Assembly (NCBI RefSeq): GCF_009649845.1
Contig: NZ_WJIE01000001.1
Location: forward strand, 62,001-126,000
Direction of reading: 5' to 3'
DNA length: 64,000 nucleotides
DNA from: Polyangium spumosum
GTDB lineage: Bacteria; Myxococcota_A; Polyangia; Polyangiales; Polyangiaceae
Of this stretch, positions 1 through 8,657 are shown one piece after another (the first letter of the stretch is position 1; each line of letters opens with the position of its first letter). The notes beneath the pieces were generated by a model, which saw only the letters and a program-made list of their open reading frames with translations, searched no databases and had not been told where the DNA came from. Made by a program: the position numbers and the translations under genes.

Positions 1-162
1 GTGCTGCGCGAAGAGGTGGAGCGGGCAGGCTTCAAGCTCGCAGGCGAGGCGAGCTTTCTGCGGAACGAGAAGGATACACGCGACTGGAATGCGTCGCCGA
101 TGAAGGCGGGGGAGATGCGCGGGACGAGCGACAGGTTCGTGCTGAAATTCGTGAAGCCCTGA
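1..162 (+). CDS. C-terminal end of a predicted SAM-dependent methyltransferase (5' end outside window)
   Basis: An open frame enters from the left edge and stops with TGA at 160-162, giving the last 53 residues of a protein. The tail contains FLRNEKDTRDWNASPM and ends RGTSDRFVLKFVKP. That combination is typical of the C-terminus of the COG4798 family of predicted methyltransferases, often exported in myxobacteria. The methyltransferase core lies outside the window, so the substrate cannot be judged. It converges on glnS with only 21 bases between the stop codons. The family call rests on a short tail and is tentative. Confidence 0.55.
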   Translation: MLREEVERAGFKLAGEASFLRNEKDTRDWNASPMKAGEMRGTSDRFVLKFVKP

Positions 163-183
163 CCGTCGCCCGCCCCGCCTCGA

Positions 184-2505
184 TCAGCCGAGCTTCTTCT
201 GCAGAAGCTCGTTCACGCGCTCGGCGTTCGCCTTGCCGCCGGACGCCTTCATCACCTTGCCGACGAAGAAGCCGAGGAGTTTTACGTTTCCCTCCTTGTA
301 ACGCTTCACCTCGTTCGGGCTCTCGGCGAGGACCTTGTCCACGATGGGCTCGAGCGCGGAGGCGTCCGAGACCTGGCGCATGCCCTTCTTCTCGACGATG
401 GCGCGCGGGCCCTCGCCGGTCGCGAGCATCTCGGAGAGGACCTCCTTCGCGATCGTGGGCGTGATCGTGCGGTCGTCGACGAGCGACGCGAGCTCGCCGA
501 GGGCCGCGCCGCCGAAGGGAAGGGCGCTCGGCTTCTTGCCGTCGAGCTTGCGGGCGAGCTCGTTCACGACGAGGCTCGCCACGGTCTTGGGGCCCGGGTG
601 CGCCGCGACGGCCTGCTCGTAGAAGGCGCGGAGATCGGCGTCCTCGGCGAGCACGATGGCGTCCTCGCGGCCGAGGCCGCGCGTCTCGAGCGATTCGGCG
701 ATGGCACGCGCCTCCGGCGAGAGTTTTGCCATTCGCTCCTCGGGGCTCGTCTTGACGGCGGGCTTGTCCTCGGCCTTCTTCGCCCGAGGCTCCTGCTTCG
801 GCTCGGCGATCTTCGCCCACGAGTCCTTGAGCGAGACCGTGCGATTGAAGACGGGCGCGCCGGGCTTCGAATCGATGGGGTCGACGAAAAAGAAGCCCTG
901 CCGCTCGAACTGGAAATGGGTGCCGCCTTCGGCCTTGGCGAGGCTCGGCTCGACGGCGGCGTCACCGATCACCACGAGTGACTCGGGGTTGAGGCCCGCC
1001 TTCCAGTCCTGGCCCTCCTCCACGAGGTCCGGCCGCTCATCGCGGAACAGCCGATCGTACAGGCGCACCTCGGTCCGGAGCGCATGCGCCGCGCTCACCC
1101 AGTGCAGCGTGCCCTTCACCTTCTTGCCAGCCTGCGCCGCGCCCTCGCGTGTCTCCGGATCGTAAGTGCACCGGAGCTCCGTCACTTCACCCGTCGCCGG
1201 ATCCCGCACGACGTCCTTGCACGTCACGATGTACGCATACCGCAGCCGCACCTCGCGGCCCGGCGCGAGGCGGAACCACTTGTCCGGCGGATCCTGCATG
1301 AAGTCGTCCCGCTCGATGTAGAGCTCGCGCGAGAACGGGATCTTCCGCGTGCCACCCTTGCCGGGCTCGTCCGGGAAGAGCGGGGCCTCGAAGTCCTCGA
1401 CCTTGCCCTCGGGGTAGTTCTCGATGACGACCTTGAGCGGGCGGAGCACGGCCATCACGCGGCCGGCGCGGCGGTCGAGATCGGCGCGGATGCAGGCCTC
1501 GAGGCGCTCGACCTCGATGGTGCTGTTCGTCTTAGCGACGCCGATCTCCTCGCAGAAGGCGCGGAGCGAGTCGGGCGTGACGCCGCGGCGACGAAGGCCC
1601 GCGAGCGTCGGCATGCGCGGATCGTCCCAGCCACGCACGAGGCCACCCTTCACGAGCTCGAGCAGCTTGCGCTTGCTCATCACGGTGAACGTCAGGTTCA
1701 GCCGCGCGAACTCGTATTGCCGCGGCCGCGCGGGGACGTCGACGTTCTCGACGAACCAGTCGTAGAGCTCGCGGTTGTTCTCGAACTCGAGCGTGCAGAT
1801 CGAGTGCGTGATGCCCTCGATCGCGTCCGAGAGGCTGTGGGCGAAGTCGTAGAGCGGGTAGATGTGCCACGCGTCGCCCGTGCGGTAGTGGTGCGCGTGC
1901 TTGATGCGGTACATCGGCCAGTCGCGCATCTTCATGTTGCTCGAGGCGAGATCACCCTTCATGCGCAGGACGTGCGCGCCCTCGGGGAACTCGCCTTTGC
2001 GCATGCGCTCGAAGAGGTCGAGGTTCTCCTCGATCGTGCGGTCGCGGTACGGGCTCGGCTTGCCCGGCTCGTTCACCGTGCCGCGATAGGCGCGGATCTC
2101 GGCCTCGTTCAGGCTGTCGACGTACGCCTTGCCCTTCTTGATGAGCTCCACCGCGAACGCGTGGAGGCGCTCGAAGTAGTCGGAGGCGTAAAACATCTTG
2201 TCGCCCCAGTCGAAGCCGAGCCAGCGGACGTCGCGCTGGATGTTCTCGACGTACTCGACGTCCTCCGTCGTGGGGTTCGTGTCGTCCATGCGGAGGTGGC
2301 AGACGCCGCCGAACTCGCGGGCGAGGCCGAAGTTCGTGCAGATGGCCTTCGCGTGGCCGATGTGGAGGTAGCCGTTCGGCTCGGGCGGGAAGCGGGTCAC
2401 CACCTTCGCGTGGCGGCCCTTCTCGAGGTCCTCGCTGATGATGGCCCGGATGAAGTTCTGGGCCGCGCTCTCTTCGCGCTCTTCCGGGCGCTTCGTCGTC
2501 GTCAC
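184..2505 (-). CDS. glnS: Glutaminyl-tRNA synthetase with C-terminal YqeY/GatB-like extension
   Basis: This cytoplasmic enzyme charges tRNA-Gln with glutamine. The 773-residue protein shows the class I signature [15 protein letters not shown] at residues 40-54 (HIGH at 48-51) and the KMSKS equivalent VMSKR at 275-279. The catalytic and anticodon-binding parts run to about residue 565. After a Lys/Glu/Pro linker, residues of about 590-773 form an extra domain resembling YqeY and the tail of GatB. This explains why it is some 200 residues longer than the E. coli enzyme. Deinococcus GlnRS carries the same kind of appendage, which helps tRNA-Gln recognition. The start follows directly after an upstream non-coding stretch and gives a complete N-terminus. 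Confidence 0.95.
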   Translation of the reverse strand: MTTTKRPEEREESAAQNFIRAIISEDLEKGRHAKVVTRFPPEPNGYLHIGHAKAICTNFGLAREFGGVCHLRMDDTNPTTEDVEYVENIQRDVRWLGFDWGDKMFYASDYFERLHAFAVELIKKGKAYVDSLNEAEIRAYRGTVNEPGKPSPYRDRTIEENLDLFERMRKGEFPEGAHVLRMKGDLASSNMKMRDWPMYRIKHAHHYRTGDAWHIYPLYDFAHSLSDAIEGITHSICTLEFENNRELYDWFVENVDVPARPRQYEFARLNLTFTVMSKRKLLELVKGGLVRGWDDPRMPTLAGLRRRGVTPDSLRAFCEEIGVAKTNSTIEVERLEACIRADLDRRAGRVMAVLRPLKVVIENYPEGKVEDFEAPLFPDEPGKGGTRKIPFSRELYIERDDFMQDPPDKWFRLAPGREVRLRYAYIVTCKDVVRDPATGEVTELRCTYDPETREGAAQAGKKVKGTLHWVSAAHALRTEVRLYDRLFRDERPDLVEEGQDWKAGLNPESLVVIGDAAVEPSLAKAEGGTHFQFERQGFFFVDPIDSKPGAPVFNRTVSLKDSWAKIAEPKQEPRAKKAEDKPAVKTSPEERMAKLSPEARAIAESLETRGLGREDAIVLAEDADLRAFYEQAVAAHPGPKTVASLVVNELARKLDGKKPSALPFGGAALGELASLVDDRTITPTIAKEVLSEMLATGEGPRAIVEKKGMRQVSDASALEPIVDKVLAESPNEVKRYKEGNVKLLGFFVGKVMKASGGKANAERVNELLQKKLG

Positions 2506-2558
2506 GGTACGCTCCTACGCTTTGAGCGCGGGAACCTACTCCAGGAGGCGCGAGGGGG

Positions 2559-3539
2559 CTAGCGCCGCGCGAGGCGATGGATGACGTCCTCGACCGCCGC
2601 CGCGATCTCCTCGGGGACCTCCTCCTGCAGAAAATGCCCCGCCTGGGTGGTCGTGACGCTCGCCCGCGGGAGCGCGCGCTGGTGGCGCGCGAGGGCCTTG
2701 CCCAGGATGGGATCCCGTTCGCCCCAGACGAGCGCGACAGGCCCGGAGAAGCCGAGGATCCACGCCTCGGCCCGCTGGAGCGCAGGCAAGCTCGGGTGAT
2801 CCGGCCCGTCCGGGACCATGCGGGCGAGGGCGAGGGGGCCGACGCGATCGGCGAGGCTGCGCAAGGGATAGGTGTACGCGCGGGCGGTGGCGCCGCGGAT
2901 GGAGCGGCGATCGCCCTGGGCGACGGCGAGCAGGTTCTGCGGGAAGCCGAGGCCGCGGAAGACGACGTCGCTCAGGACGGGCACGCGGGCGAAGCGGTGG
3001 AAGAGGGTGCCGCGAGGGCGCGCGGGGACGAGGACGGAGGTGTTGGCGAGGACGACGGCCGCGATCCGATCGGGCACGAGCGAGGCGGCGAGCACGCCGA
3101 CAGGGCCGCCCCAGTCCTGCCCGACGAGGACGAGATCGCGCAGATCGAGGGCCGTGACGAGCTCGGCGACGGCGGCGGCGTGACGATCGACGGAGTGGTC
3201 CTCGAGGCGCGCGAGCCGGTCGGAGAGGCCGAAGCCGAGCAGGTCGGGCGCGATGCAGCGCAGCTCGGGCAGCGCGGCGATGACCTTGCGCCAGAGGAAC
3301 GACCAGGTCGGGTTGCCGTGGACGAAGAGCGCCGGGCGGGCCCGCTCCGGGCCGTGGTCGACGAAATGCACGGTCTTGCCGGCGTCTTCTCCCTGTTCGA
3401 GCCGGTAGGCGCGGCGGCGCAGGGGCATTTCGGCGGCGAGGAAGCCAGGGAGCGGGGGCGGGGAGACGAAGGGCATGCGGAGGGCTCGGTCGATTCGTTG
3501 GTACTCGAAGCGATAGCCCGACAGATCCGCGAAAAGCAA
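2559..3539 (-). CDS. Haloalkane-dehalogenase-like alpha/beta hydrolase
   Basis: A 326-residue alpha/beta-hydrolase fold enzyme. HGNPTWS (74-80) supplies the oxyanion/halide-binding Asn. The nucleophile elbow GQDWGG (140-145) places Asp142 as nucleophile followed by the halide-binding Trp. The catalytic His is about residue 302 in QAGHFLQEE. The Asp nucleophile together with the HGNPTW and QDW signatures fits the haloalkane dehalogenase family (hydrolysis of carbon-halogen bonds) better than esterases. Substrate is unknown, and many family members act on unidentified compounds. It is transcribed away from the amidase gene with 42 bases between starts. Met22 is an alternative start. Confidence 0.8.
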   Translation of the reverse strand: MLFADLSGYRFEYQRIDRALRMPFVSPPPLPGFLAAEMPLRRRAYRLEQGEDAGKTVHFVDHGPERARPALFVHGNPTWSFLWRKVIAALPELRCIAPDLLGFGLSDRLARLEDHSVDRHAAAVAELVTALDLRDLVLVGQDWGGPVGVLAASLVPDRIAAVVLANTSVLVPARPRGTLFHRFARVPVLSDVVFRGLGFPQNLLAVAQGDRRSIRGATARAYTYPLRSLADRVGPLALARMVPDGPDHPSLPALQRAEAWILGFSGPVALVWGERDPILGKALARHQRALPRASVTTTQAGHFLQEEVPEEIAAAVEDVIHRLARR

Positions 3540-3581
3540 GGGGTTGTCGCGGAGGGGCCGGCTCGGCTACGAACGGGAGGC

Positions 3582-4409
3582 GTGATCTCGCGTCGATCCC
3601 TGCTCCTCGGCCTCGCAGGCGCGGGCGCCGCCGCCGCCGCCGCGGGCGTCGCCTCGCGACGCGGGGGGCGCGCCGCGCGGCTGCCCGATCCGTTCGGGCC
3701 GCTCGTGGCGCTGACGCCACGTTTCCCGGCGGGCTTCGGGGTGCGGCGGGTGTTCGTGGATCCCGGCCACGGCGCGGCCGGCAACCCGGGCAACAGCTCG
3801 TGTTTTTGCCGGGAAGAGCAGGACTTCACCCTGGCCGCGGCCCGCGCGCTCGGCGAGCACCTGCGCGCGACGGGGGCCTTCGACGTGCGCCTCGCCCGGG
3901 AAAACGCGGGCCCCGTCGCGTATCAGGCCCGCGTGGAGGACGCCGAGGCGTGGGGGGCCGAGGTGTTCCTGAGCCTGCACTCGGACGTTCGAGGTCAAAC
4001 GGGCGAGAAGTGGAACCCCGCGCCGGGCCGGGAGTGCGTGGTGAACCTCGCCGCGCCGGGCTTCTCGGTGCTCTGGTCGGACGAGGGGGAGCCGAAGCTC
4101 GCCGAGGCGCGCCACGCGCTGGCGCGGGCCGTGGCGCGCCGGATGCGGGACGTGGGGTTCTGGGCCTACGGGGGCGTGGAGTACGGGGACCTCTACGCGG
4201 TGGATCCCGAGCAGGCGGGGGTCTTCGTCGACAGGCACGCCCCGGCGCAGCGGATCTTCGTGCTCCGGCGGCCGAAGATGCCCTCGGTGCTGGTGGAGAC
4301 GCACCACGCGCTCGATCCTCGCGAGGCGAAGCTCTGGGACGAGCCGCAGACGCTCGCGGCGTTCGCCTCGGCCGTGGCGGCGGCGCTCGTGGACGTCCTC
4401 GGCTCCTGA
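3582..4409 (+). CDS. Tat-exported N-acetylmuramoyl-L-alanine amidase (Amidase_3 type)
   Basis: The predicted enzyme hydrolyses the amide bond between MurNAc and the stem peptide of peptidoglycan in the periplasm. The chosen GTG start (3582) gives an N-terminus with a twin-arginine pattern, SRRSLLLG, and an Ala-rich hydrophobic stretch to about residue 25. The open frame further upstream has no signal peptide and runs antisense to the dehalogenase gene. Zinc-amidase residues are visible: His63 in VDPGHG, Glu78/79 in CREEQDF, His133 in SLHSD, and the catalytic Glu239 in VLVETHH. At about 275 residues it has one catalytic domain and no obvious cell-wall-binding module. It may be transcribed with the secreted protein that follows. 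Confidence 0.83.
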   Translation: MISRRSLLLGLAGAGAAAAAAGVASRRGGRAARLPDPFGPLVALTPRFPAGFGVRRVFVDPGHGAAGNPGNSSCFCREEQDFTLAAARALGEHLRATGAFDVRLARENAGPVAYQARVEDAEAWGAEVFLSLHSDVRGQTGEKWNPAPGRECVVNLAAPGFSVLWSDEGEPKLAEARHALARAVARRMRDVGFWAYGGVEYGDLYAVDPEQAGVFVDRHAPAQRIFVLRRPKMPSVLVETHHALDPREAKLWDEPQTLAAFASAVAAALVDVLGS

Positions 4410-4420
4410 AACTCCAGGAA

Positions 4421-4449
4421 CGCCCGGCACACACGCCTGACGCCGGGCG
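4421..4449 (+). other. Inverted repeat after the amidase gene (possible weak terminator)
   Basis: CGCCCGGC at 4421-4428 and GCCGGGCG at 4442-4449 form a perfect 8-bp GC stem with a 13-base loop, 11 bases past the amidase stop. No run of T follows, so intrinsic termination is uncertain. Confidence 0.3.
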
Positions 4450-4490
4450 CTCGGTACGCGGGTTGCTGAGGAGCTCGCCGGCGCTCGGGT

Positions 4491-4506
4491 GTGTGCACGA
4501 GCACAC
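4491..4506 (+). promoter_or_regulatory. Small hairpin just upstream of the ribosome site of the 4526 gene
   Basis: GTGTGC (4491-4496), a 4-base loop and GCACAC (4501-4506) form a 6-bp hairpin. The Shine-Dalgarno AAGGA follows at 4515-4519, six bases before the GTG start at 4526. The hairpin could insulate the ribosome site or mark the 5' end of a transcript. No direct evidence separates these. Confidence 0.3.
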
Positions 4507-4525
4507 CACTGAAAAAGGACACGTT

Positions 4526-5062
4526 GTGGATCGGCGAACATCCCTCGGAGTGGTGGCGGCGGGGCTCGCTGGCGCGCTCGTGCTCGTGGGGGGAGAGGCG
4601 AGGGCCGCGCGGGGCGGCGTGGGCCCTGGTCTGAGCGCGCCGATCACGGGGTCGGTCGGGGACGCGTTCGGGGGCGTGGCCGGTCAGCTCGCGGGCACCG
4701 TGACGGTGGAGAGCTTCGCCGCGCAGGGCGGGCAGCTCGTCGCGAACGTGCGGATGACGGCGAGGCTGTCGGACCTCGCGGGGAACCTGACGGGGACCGT
4801 GACGAACCTCCCGCTCATGCTGCCGGCGTCGGTCACACACGCGGCGTGCGCGATCCTGGAGCTCGAGCTCGAGCCGCTCCGGGTGAACGTGCAGGGCGTG
4901 GAGATCGATCTCAGCCGGGTCGTGCTCAGCGTCACGGCGGCGGGCACGGGCGGGCGGCTGGGCCACCTCCTCTGCACGTTCGCCGATGTGCACGGAGGAG
5001 GCGGTCCGCCGGCGGGGGAGGCGGGGCTCTTGAACGAAGTCGCCGCGCTTTTTGCGGGCTAG
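4526..5062 (+). CDS. Secreted protein of unknown function
   Basis: The GTG at 4526 is chosen because AAGGA lies six bases upstream and because it opens on a signal peptide (RRTSLGVVAAGLAGALVLVG, cleavage near GEARA). The 178-residue precursor is rich in Gly, Val and Leu. It carries a central segment of the form ILELELEPLRVNVQGVEIDL followed by VVLSVTAA and GRLGHLLCTF. Small exported proteins with an L-x-L-x-PL-x-(V/L)-N-(V/L)-x-G-(V/L)-x-(V/I)-x-L pattern followed by LLC are scattered among actinobacteria and myxobacteria without known function. I cannot assign a role. The gene sits downstream of the cell-wall amidase and converges on fabG with a three-base gap. Confidence 0.7.
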   Translation: MDRRTSLGVVAAGLAGALVLVGGEARAARGGVGPGLSAPITGSVGDAFGGVAGQLAGTVTVESFAAQGGQLVANVRMTARLSDLAGNLTGTVTNLPLMLPASVTHAACAILELELEPLRVNVQGVEIDLSRVVLSVTAAGTGGRLGHLLCTFADVHGGGGPPAGEAGLLNEVAALFAG

Positions 5063-5065
5063 GGT

Positions 5066-5806
5066 TCAGGTCCCGAGGACGAGGCCGCCGTTCACGTCGA
5101 TGACGGCGCCGGTCATGTACGACGCGTCGTCGCTCGCGAGGAAGGCGTACACCGAGGCGATCTCGGCGGGGTCGCCGAGGCGCTTGAGGGGCGTCTGTCC
5201 CGCGATGGCGTCGAGGTTCTCCTTGGGGACCTTGCGGACCATGTCGGTGAGGATGAAGCCCGGGGCGACGGCGTTCACGCGGACGCCGGAGCGGCCGAGC
5301 TCGCGGGCGAGGGTCTTGGTCAAGCCGATCACGCCGGCCTTGGTGGCGACGTAGTTCGCCTGGCCGAAATTGCCGTAATGGGCGACGACGGAGGCGGCGT
5401 TCAGGATGACGCCGCTCTTCTGCTCTTTCATGAAGGCGGCGGCCATCTGGCAGAGCTTGAAGACGGCGGTGAGGTTGACGGCGATGACCTGGTCCCAGTC
5501 CTCGGGCGAGAGCTTGGCGAGGCTCTTGTCGCGGGTGATGCCGGCGTTGTTGACGAGGACGTCGAGGCCCTTCTTGTCACGCACGGCCTGCTCGAGGGCG
5601 GCGAGGCCCTCCGGGCGGGAGACGTCGGCCTGCACGTACGTCATGCGCTCGGGGAAGGCCGATGCGAGATCGGCGCGCTCGGCGGGCACGACGTCGTTCA
5701 GGAGGAGCACCGCGCCCTCTTCGTAAAAACGCGTCGCCGTGGCGCGACCGATGCCGCTCGCCGCCCCCGTGATGAGCACCCTCTTGCCGGACAATCCTCG
5801 CATCAC
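5066..5806 (-). CDS. fabG: 3-oxoacyl-ACP / acetoacetyl-CoA reductase (SDR family, FabG type)
   Basis: A short-chain dehydrogenase of 246 residues that should reduce a 3-oxoacyl thioester with NADPH. The cofactor site is TGAASGIG at 13-20 and NNAG is at 86-89. The catalytic residues are Ser139 (in LNAASVV), Tyr152 and Lys156 (YVATK). Length and motifs match FabG and the PhaB-type acetoacetyl-CoA reductases. Motifs alone do not separate fatty-acid synthesis from polyester or beta-oxidation roles. Two adjacent Met codons (5806, 5803) are possible starts. A palindromic TGTTGCGG-type site lies 15 bases upstream of the start, and an acyl-CoA synthetase gene precedes it on the same strand. Confidence 0.88.
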   Translation of the reverse strand: MMRGLSGKRVLITGAASGIGRATATRFYEEGAVLLLNDVVPAERADLASAFPERMTYVQADVSRPEGLAALEQAVRDKKGLDVLVNNAGITRDKSLAKLSPEDWDQVIAVNLTAVFKLCQMAAAFMKEQKSGVILNAASVVAHYGNFGQANYVATKAGVIGLTKTLARELGRSGVRVNAVAPGFILTDMVRKVPKENLDAIAGQTPLKRLGDPAEIASVYAFLASDDASYMTGAVIDVNGGLVLGT

Positions 5807-5821
5807 TCTCGTCCTCCGTCA

Positions 5822-5837
5822 TGTTGCGGCGCACAAC
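5822..5837. promoter_or_regulatory. Imperfect copy of the TGTTGCGGCGCAACA palindrome near the fabG start
   Basis: TGTTGCGGCGCACAAC at 5822-5837 repeats the perfect palindrome found at 5976-5990 with one inserted base in the right arm. It begins 15 bases upstream of the fabG ATG, a position suited to repression. The sequence resembles the TGC-rich operators of PhaR-type regulators, but no regulator gene is present in the window. Confidence 0.4.
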
Positions 5838-5854
5838 GGCCCGCGCAGATCAAG

Positions 5855-5885
5855 GCCCGGCCGCGGGAGAGCTCCCGGGCCGGGC
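5855..5885. other. GC-rich inverted repeat between acyl-CoA synthetase and fabG
   Basis: Arms at 5855-5869 and 5872-5885 are complementary over about 14 bp with one bulged base and almost no loop. It lies in the 214-base gap between two genes read on the minus strand. No T-run follows in either direction. It could be a Rho-independent-like pause site, a cruciform or a binding site. Confidence 0.35.
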
Positions 5886-5975
5886 GAAAACTGGGCTGAG
5901 CTGGTCGATCGAGGATCGAGCAGCCAGTCGCGAGGGAGCTTAGGGTTACGAGGGCAGCGCCGTCAAGGGACTTTT

Positions 5976-5990
5976 TGTTGCGGCGCAACA
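5976..5990. promoter_or_regulatory. Perfect 15-bp palindrome TGTTGCGGCGCAACA (operator-like)
   Basis: Two 7-base arms around a central G are perfectly complementary. The site sits 30 bases past the stop of the acyl-CoA synthetase gene and about 170 bases upstream of fabG, where a fabG promoter could lie. Together with the imperfect copy at 5822-5837 it looks like a two-site operator. Confidence 0.5.
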
Positions 5991-6020
5991 TGGGCGTGTC
6001 CCCCCGAGGGAAGGGGCCGC

Positions 6021-7970
6021 TCAGTGTTCGTCGATCGGAATGCCGAAGGCCGGGTCCTCGTAGAGCCGGTCGAAGATGGGGGCGAACTTCTTTTCGATGT
6101 TCTTTCGTTTCACCTTGAGCGTCGGCGTCACCTCGTCCTCCTCGAGGGAAAAATCCCGGTCGAGCAGGTGGACGCGCTTGATGCCCTCCACGCGCGCGAG
6201 CCTCGTATTCGCGCGACGCACGGCCGACGCCACGCGCTCTCGGATCTCGGGATCGGCCGTGGCCTTCTCCATCACCGCGGCGAGGGCCGGCGGGCGGGAG
6301 AGCGGGCTCGCGAGCAAGGCGAGGCGCAGCGCCTCGGCCTCCGGCTCCGGGAGCAGGCTCTTTGCTTTCGCCCATTCCACGGCCTCGAGCGGGTGGATCG
6401 TCACGATCGCGGTGCAATACGCCCGCCGGTCGCCGTGCGCGTGCACCTGGCTGATGAGCGTGCCCTGCGCCTTGATCTCGTTCTCCACGTTCGCGGGGCT
6501 GATGTTTTTCCCGCCCGACGTGATGATGAGGTGCTTCTTGCGATCGACGATGAAGACGAACCCGTCCGCGTCCTTCTTGCCGATGTCGCCCGTGTGCAGC
6601 CAGCCCTCCTCGTCGATCATCTCGCGCGTCGCCTCGGGGTTCTTGTAATACCCCTTGAACACGTTCGGGCCCCGCACGAGGATCTCGCCGTCGTCCGCGA
6701 TGTGATCCTCCACGAACGGGAGCGCGCGGCCGACGGAGCCGAGGCGGACCTGGCCAGGGCGATTGCCGTGCGTGACGACCGTGGCCTCGGTCATGCCGTA
6801 CATCTCGTAAATGGGCAGGCCCGCGGCCCAGAAGAAGGCGAGGATCGGGCGCGGGATCGGCGCCGCCCCCGTGACGAAGCGCTTGACGCGCCCCCCGAAG
6901 GCCTCGCGGACCCGGGAGAAGACGAGCTTGTCGGCCACGCGATGCGCGAGCCGGAGCGGCAGGGAAGGCTCTTCCCCGCGTTGCCAGGCCTCCACGACCG
7001 CGAGGCCCGTGGCCTCGGCCCACCGAAACACGCGCCTCCGCGCCGGCGGGGCCTTGTCGACCTCGGCCTGGATGCGGGCGTAGGCCTTCTCGAAGATACG
7101 CGGGACGCTGCCGAAGAGCGTCGGGCGCACCTCCTTGAGCTCCTCGAGCACCGCGGGCACGCTCGTCGCGAACGCGGTGGCGATGCCGTGGTCGATGCGG
7201 CCCCAGAACGCGAGGATCCGCTCGGCCGCGTGCGCCATCGGCAAAAACGAGAGCGCCATGTCCGAACGAGCGAACGAATTGAAATGGACGCCGGCGAGGG
7301 TCACGAGGATGTTCTCGTGCGAGATCATCGCGCCCTTGGGCGGGCCGGTCGTGCCGCTCGTGTAAATGAAGAGCGCCGTGTCGCCGGGGACGATGGCGGC
7401 GACGCGCTCCGCGACGAGGGGAGGGTCACCCGGCGCGTCGAGGGCCTCGTCCCAGCCGAGGAGCCAGGCGTGCTCGCGCAACGTATCTTCGAGGCCCCGC
7501 GTGTCCCATACGACGACGAGCTCGAGCTTGGGCATGTCGTTCTTGACGGCGAGGATCTTCTCGACCTCGTCCTTGCCCTCGACGAACGCGACACGCACGT
7601 CCGCGTGATCGAGGACGTACGCGAGTTGCCCCGGGGCGAGCGTGGGGTAGGCGCCGACCGTGACCAGCGCGGCGAGCTGTCCGCCGACGTCGCAGATGCA
7701 CCACTCGGGGCGGGTGCTGCCGATGATGCCGATCTTGTCGCCGGGCGCGAGGCCCCGCCTGGCGAGGAAGGTCGCGAGCGCCGTGGCGCGGGCCCGGAAC
7801 TCGGCCCAGGTCGTGGATCGCCATTCGCCGTTTTTCTTGGCCTTCCACGCGATGGCGGTCGGCGTCGCCTCGGCGCGGCGCAGGAAGAGGTCGGGCAAGG
7901 AGCGCGCCGCTTGGGCGAGCGGGACGGCGGGATCGGGCGGCGGGGTGGTTCCGTCCTTCCGGAGGAGCAT
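6021..7970 (-). CDS. Long-chain acyl-CoA synthetase (AMP-forming)
   Basis: The 649-residue enzyme should activate fatty acids to acyl-CoA through an acyl-adenylate in the cytoplasm or at the inner membrane. The AMP/phosphate-binding motif YTSGTTGPPKGAM lies near residue 205, and the adenylate-forming motif YEMYGMTEATVVTHG near 390. The GDIGKKDADGF and IVDRKKHLIITSGGKN motifs lie near 465-490. The long C-terminal part resembles FadD15/eukaryote-like ligases. Next downstream on the same strand is fabG, 214 bases away across palindromic sites, so the two may be co-regulated rather than strictly in one operon. The start lies about 75 bases from the divergent peroxidase gene. Chain-length preference cannot be read from sequence. 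Confidence 0.9.
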   Translation of the reverse strand: MLLRKDGTTPPPDPAVPLAQAARSLPDLFLRRAEATPTAIAWKAKKNGEWRSTTWAEFRARATALATFLARRGLAPGDKIGIIGSTRPEWCICDVGGQLAALVTVGAYPTLAPGQLAYVLDHADVRVAFVEGKDEVEKILAVKNDMPKLELVVVWDTRGLEDTLREHAWLLGWDEALDAPGDPPLVAERVAAIVPGDTALFIYTSGTTGPPKGAMISHENILVTLAGVHFNSFARSDMALSFLPMAHAAERILAFWGRIDHGIATAFATSVPAVLEELKEVRPTLFGSVPRIFEKAYARIQAEVDKAPPARRRVFRWAEATGLAVVEAWQRGEEPSLPLRLAHRVADKLVFSRVREAFGGRVKRFVTGAAPIPRPILAFFWAAGLPIYEMYGMTEATVVTHGNRPGQVRLGSVGRALPFVEDHIADDGEILVRGPNVFKGYYKNPEATREMIDEEGWLHTGDIGKKDADGFVFIVDRKKHLIITSGGKNISPANVENEIKAQGTLISQVHAHGDRRAYCTAIVTIHPLEAVEWAKAKSLLPEPEAEALRLALLASPLSRPPALAAVMEKATADPEIRERVASAVRRANTRLARVEGIKRVHLLDRDFSLEEDEVTPTLKVKRKNIEKKFAPIFDRLYEDPAFGIPIDEH

Positions 7971-8045
7971 GCGGCATCATCTTCGACCTCCGGCCGCTCG
8001 TCCATGCCTCTTGCGTACCCACCACGGGCCCCCTAAGCAGGCGGG

Positions 8046-8654
8046 ATGAAGCTCCTTCGGTTCGGGTGGGTCGTCTTCGCGGGGATCCTCGGTTGCGAGA
8101 GCGGCTCGTTGCCTTCGGCCTCTCCCAGGGGCGCGCCGGAGCCGGCCGGGGGCGCCGCGGTCCAGGAAGGGAAGAAGATGAGCCTGCATGAATTCACGGT
8201 GAAGACGATCCTCGGCGAGGAGCGCTCGCTCGGAGATTTCCGGGGCAAGGTCGTGCTCGTGGTCAACGTGGCCTCGGAGTGCGGCTACACGCCGCAATAC
8301 GCGGGCCTCGAGCGGCTGCACGAGCGCTTCGAGGGCAAAGGGTTCGCCGTGCTCGGCTTCCCCTCGAACGACTACGGCGCGCAGGAGCCGGGGACCGACC
8401 AGGAGATCGCCACGTTCTGCACGAGCAAGTACGGCGTGAAGTTCCCCATGTTCTCGAAGATCCCGGTGAAGGGCAGCGGCAAACATCCGCTGTATGCCTT
8501 CCTCACGCAGGCGGCGCCGGCGGGCGAGGTGAAGTGGAACTTCGAAAAATTCCTCGTCGGCAAGGACGGGACGGTGATCGGCCGGTTCCCGTCGTCCGTC
8601 GAGCCCGAGGACACGAAGCTCGTTCAGGCGATCGAAGAGGCGCTCGCTCGTTGA
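8046..8654 (+). CDS. Lipoprotein glutathione peroxidase (thioredoxin-type GPx)
   Basis: A 202-residue peroxidase that should reduce peroxides in the cell envelope. The N-terminus carries a lipobox ending ILGC (Cys17) and a Pro/Ala-rich linker before the GPx domain starts near residue 46. The peroxidatic Cys79 lies in NVASECGYT. Gln113 lies in YGAQEPG, and Trp164-Asn165 in KWNFEKF complete the catalytic set. Cys125 (TFCTSKY) is placed as the resolving Cys, which suggests thioredoxin rather than glutathione as reductant. The usual Cys of the FPCNQFG motif is Ser107 (FPSNDYG). Most bacterial GPx proteins are cytoplasmic, so the lipoprotein form is a variation. It converges on the next gene with a three-base gap. 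Confidence 0.88.
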   Translation: MKLLRFGWVVFAGILGCESGSLPSASPRGAPEPAGGAAVQEGKKMSLHEFTVKTILGEERSLGDFRGKVVLVVNVASECGYTPQYAGLERLHERFEGKGFAVLGFPSNDYGAQEPGTDQEIATFCTSKYGVKFPMFSKIPVKGSGKHPLYAFLTQAAPAGEVKWNFEKFLVGKDGTVIGRFPSSVEPEDTKLVQAIEEALAR

Positions 8655-8657
8655 CCT

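Noticed and set aside
2577-3581. Long upstream extension of the amidase reading frame
   Set aside because: It runs antisense to the dehalogenase gene and lacks a signal peptide; the Tat signal starts at 3582.
5855-5885. Intrinsic terminator between the acyl-CoA synthetase and fabG
   Set aside because: The stem is strong, but no T-run follows on either strand; it is listed only as an inverted repeat.
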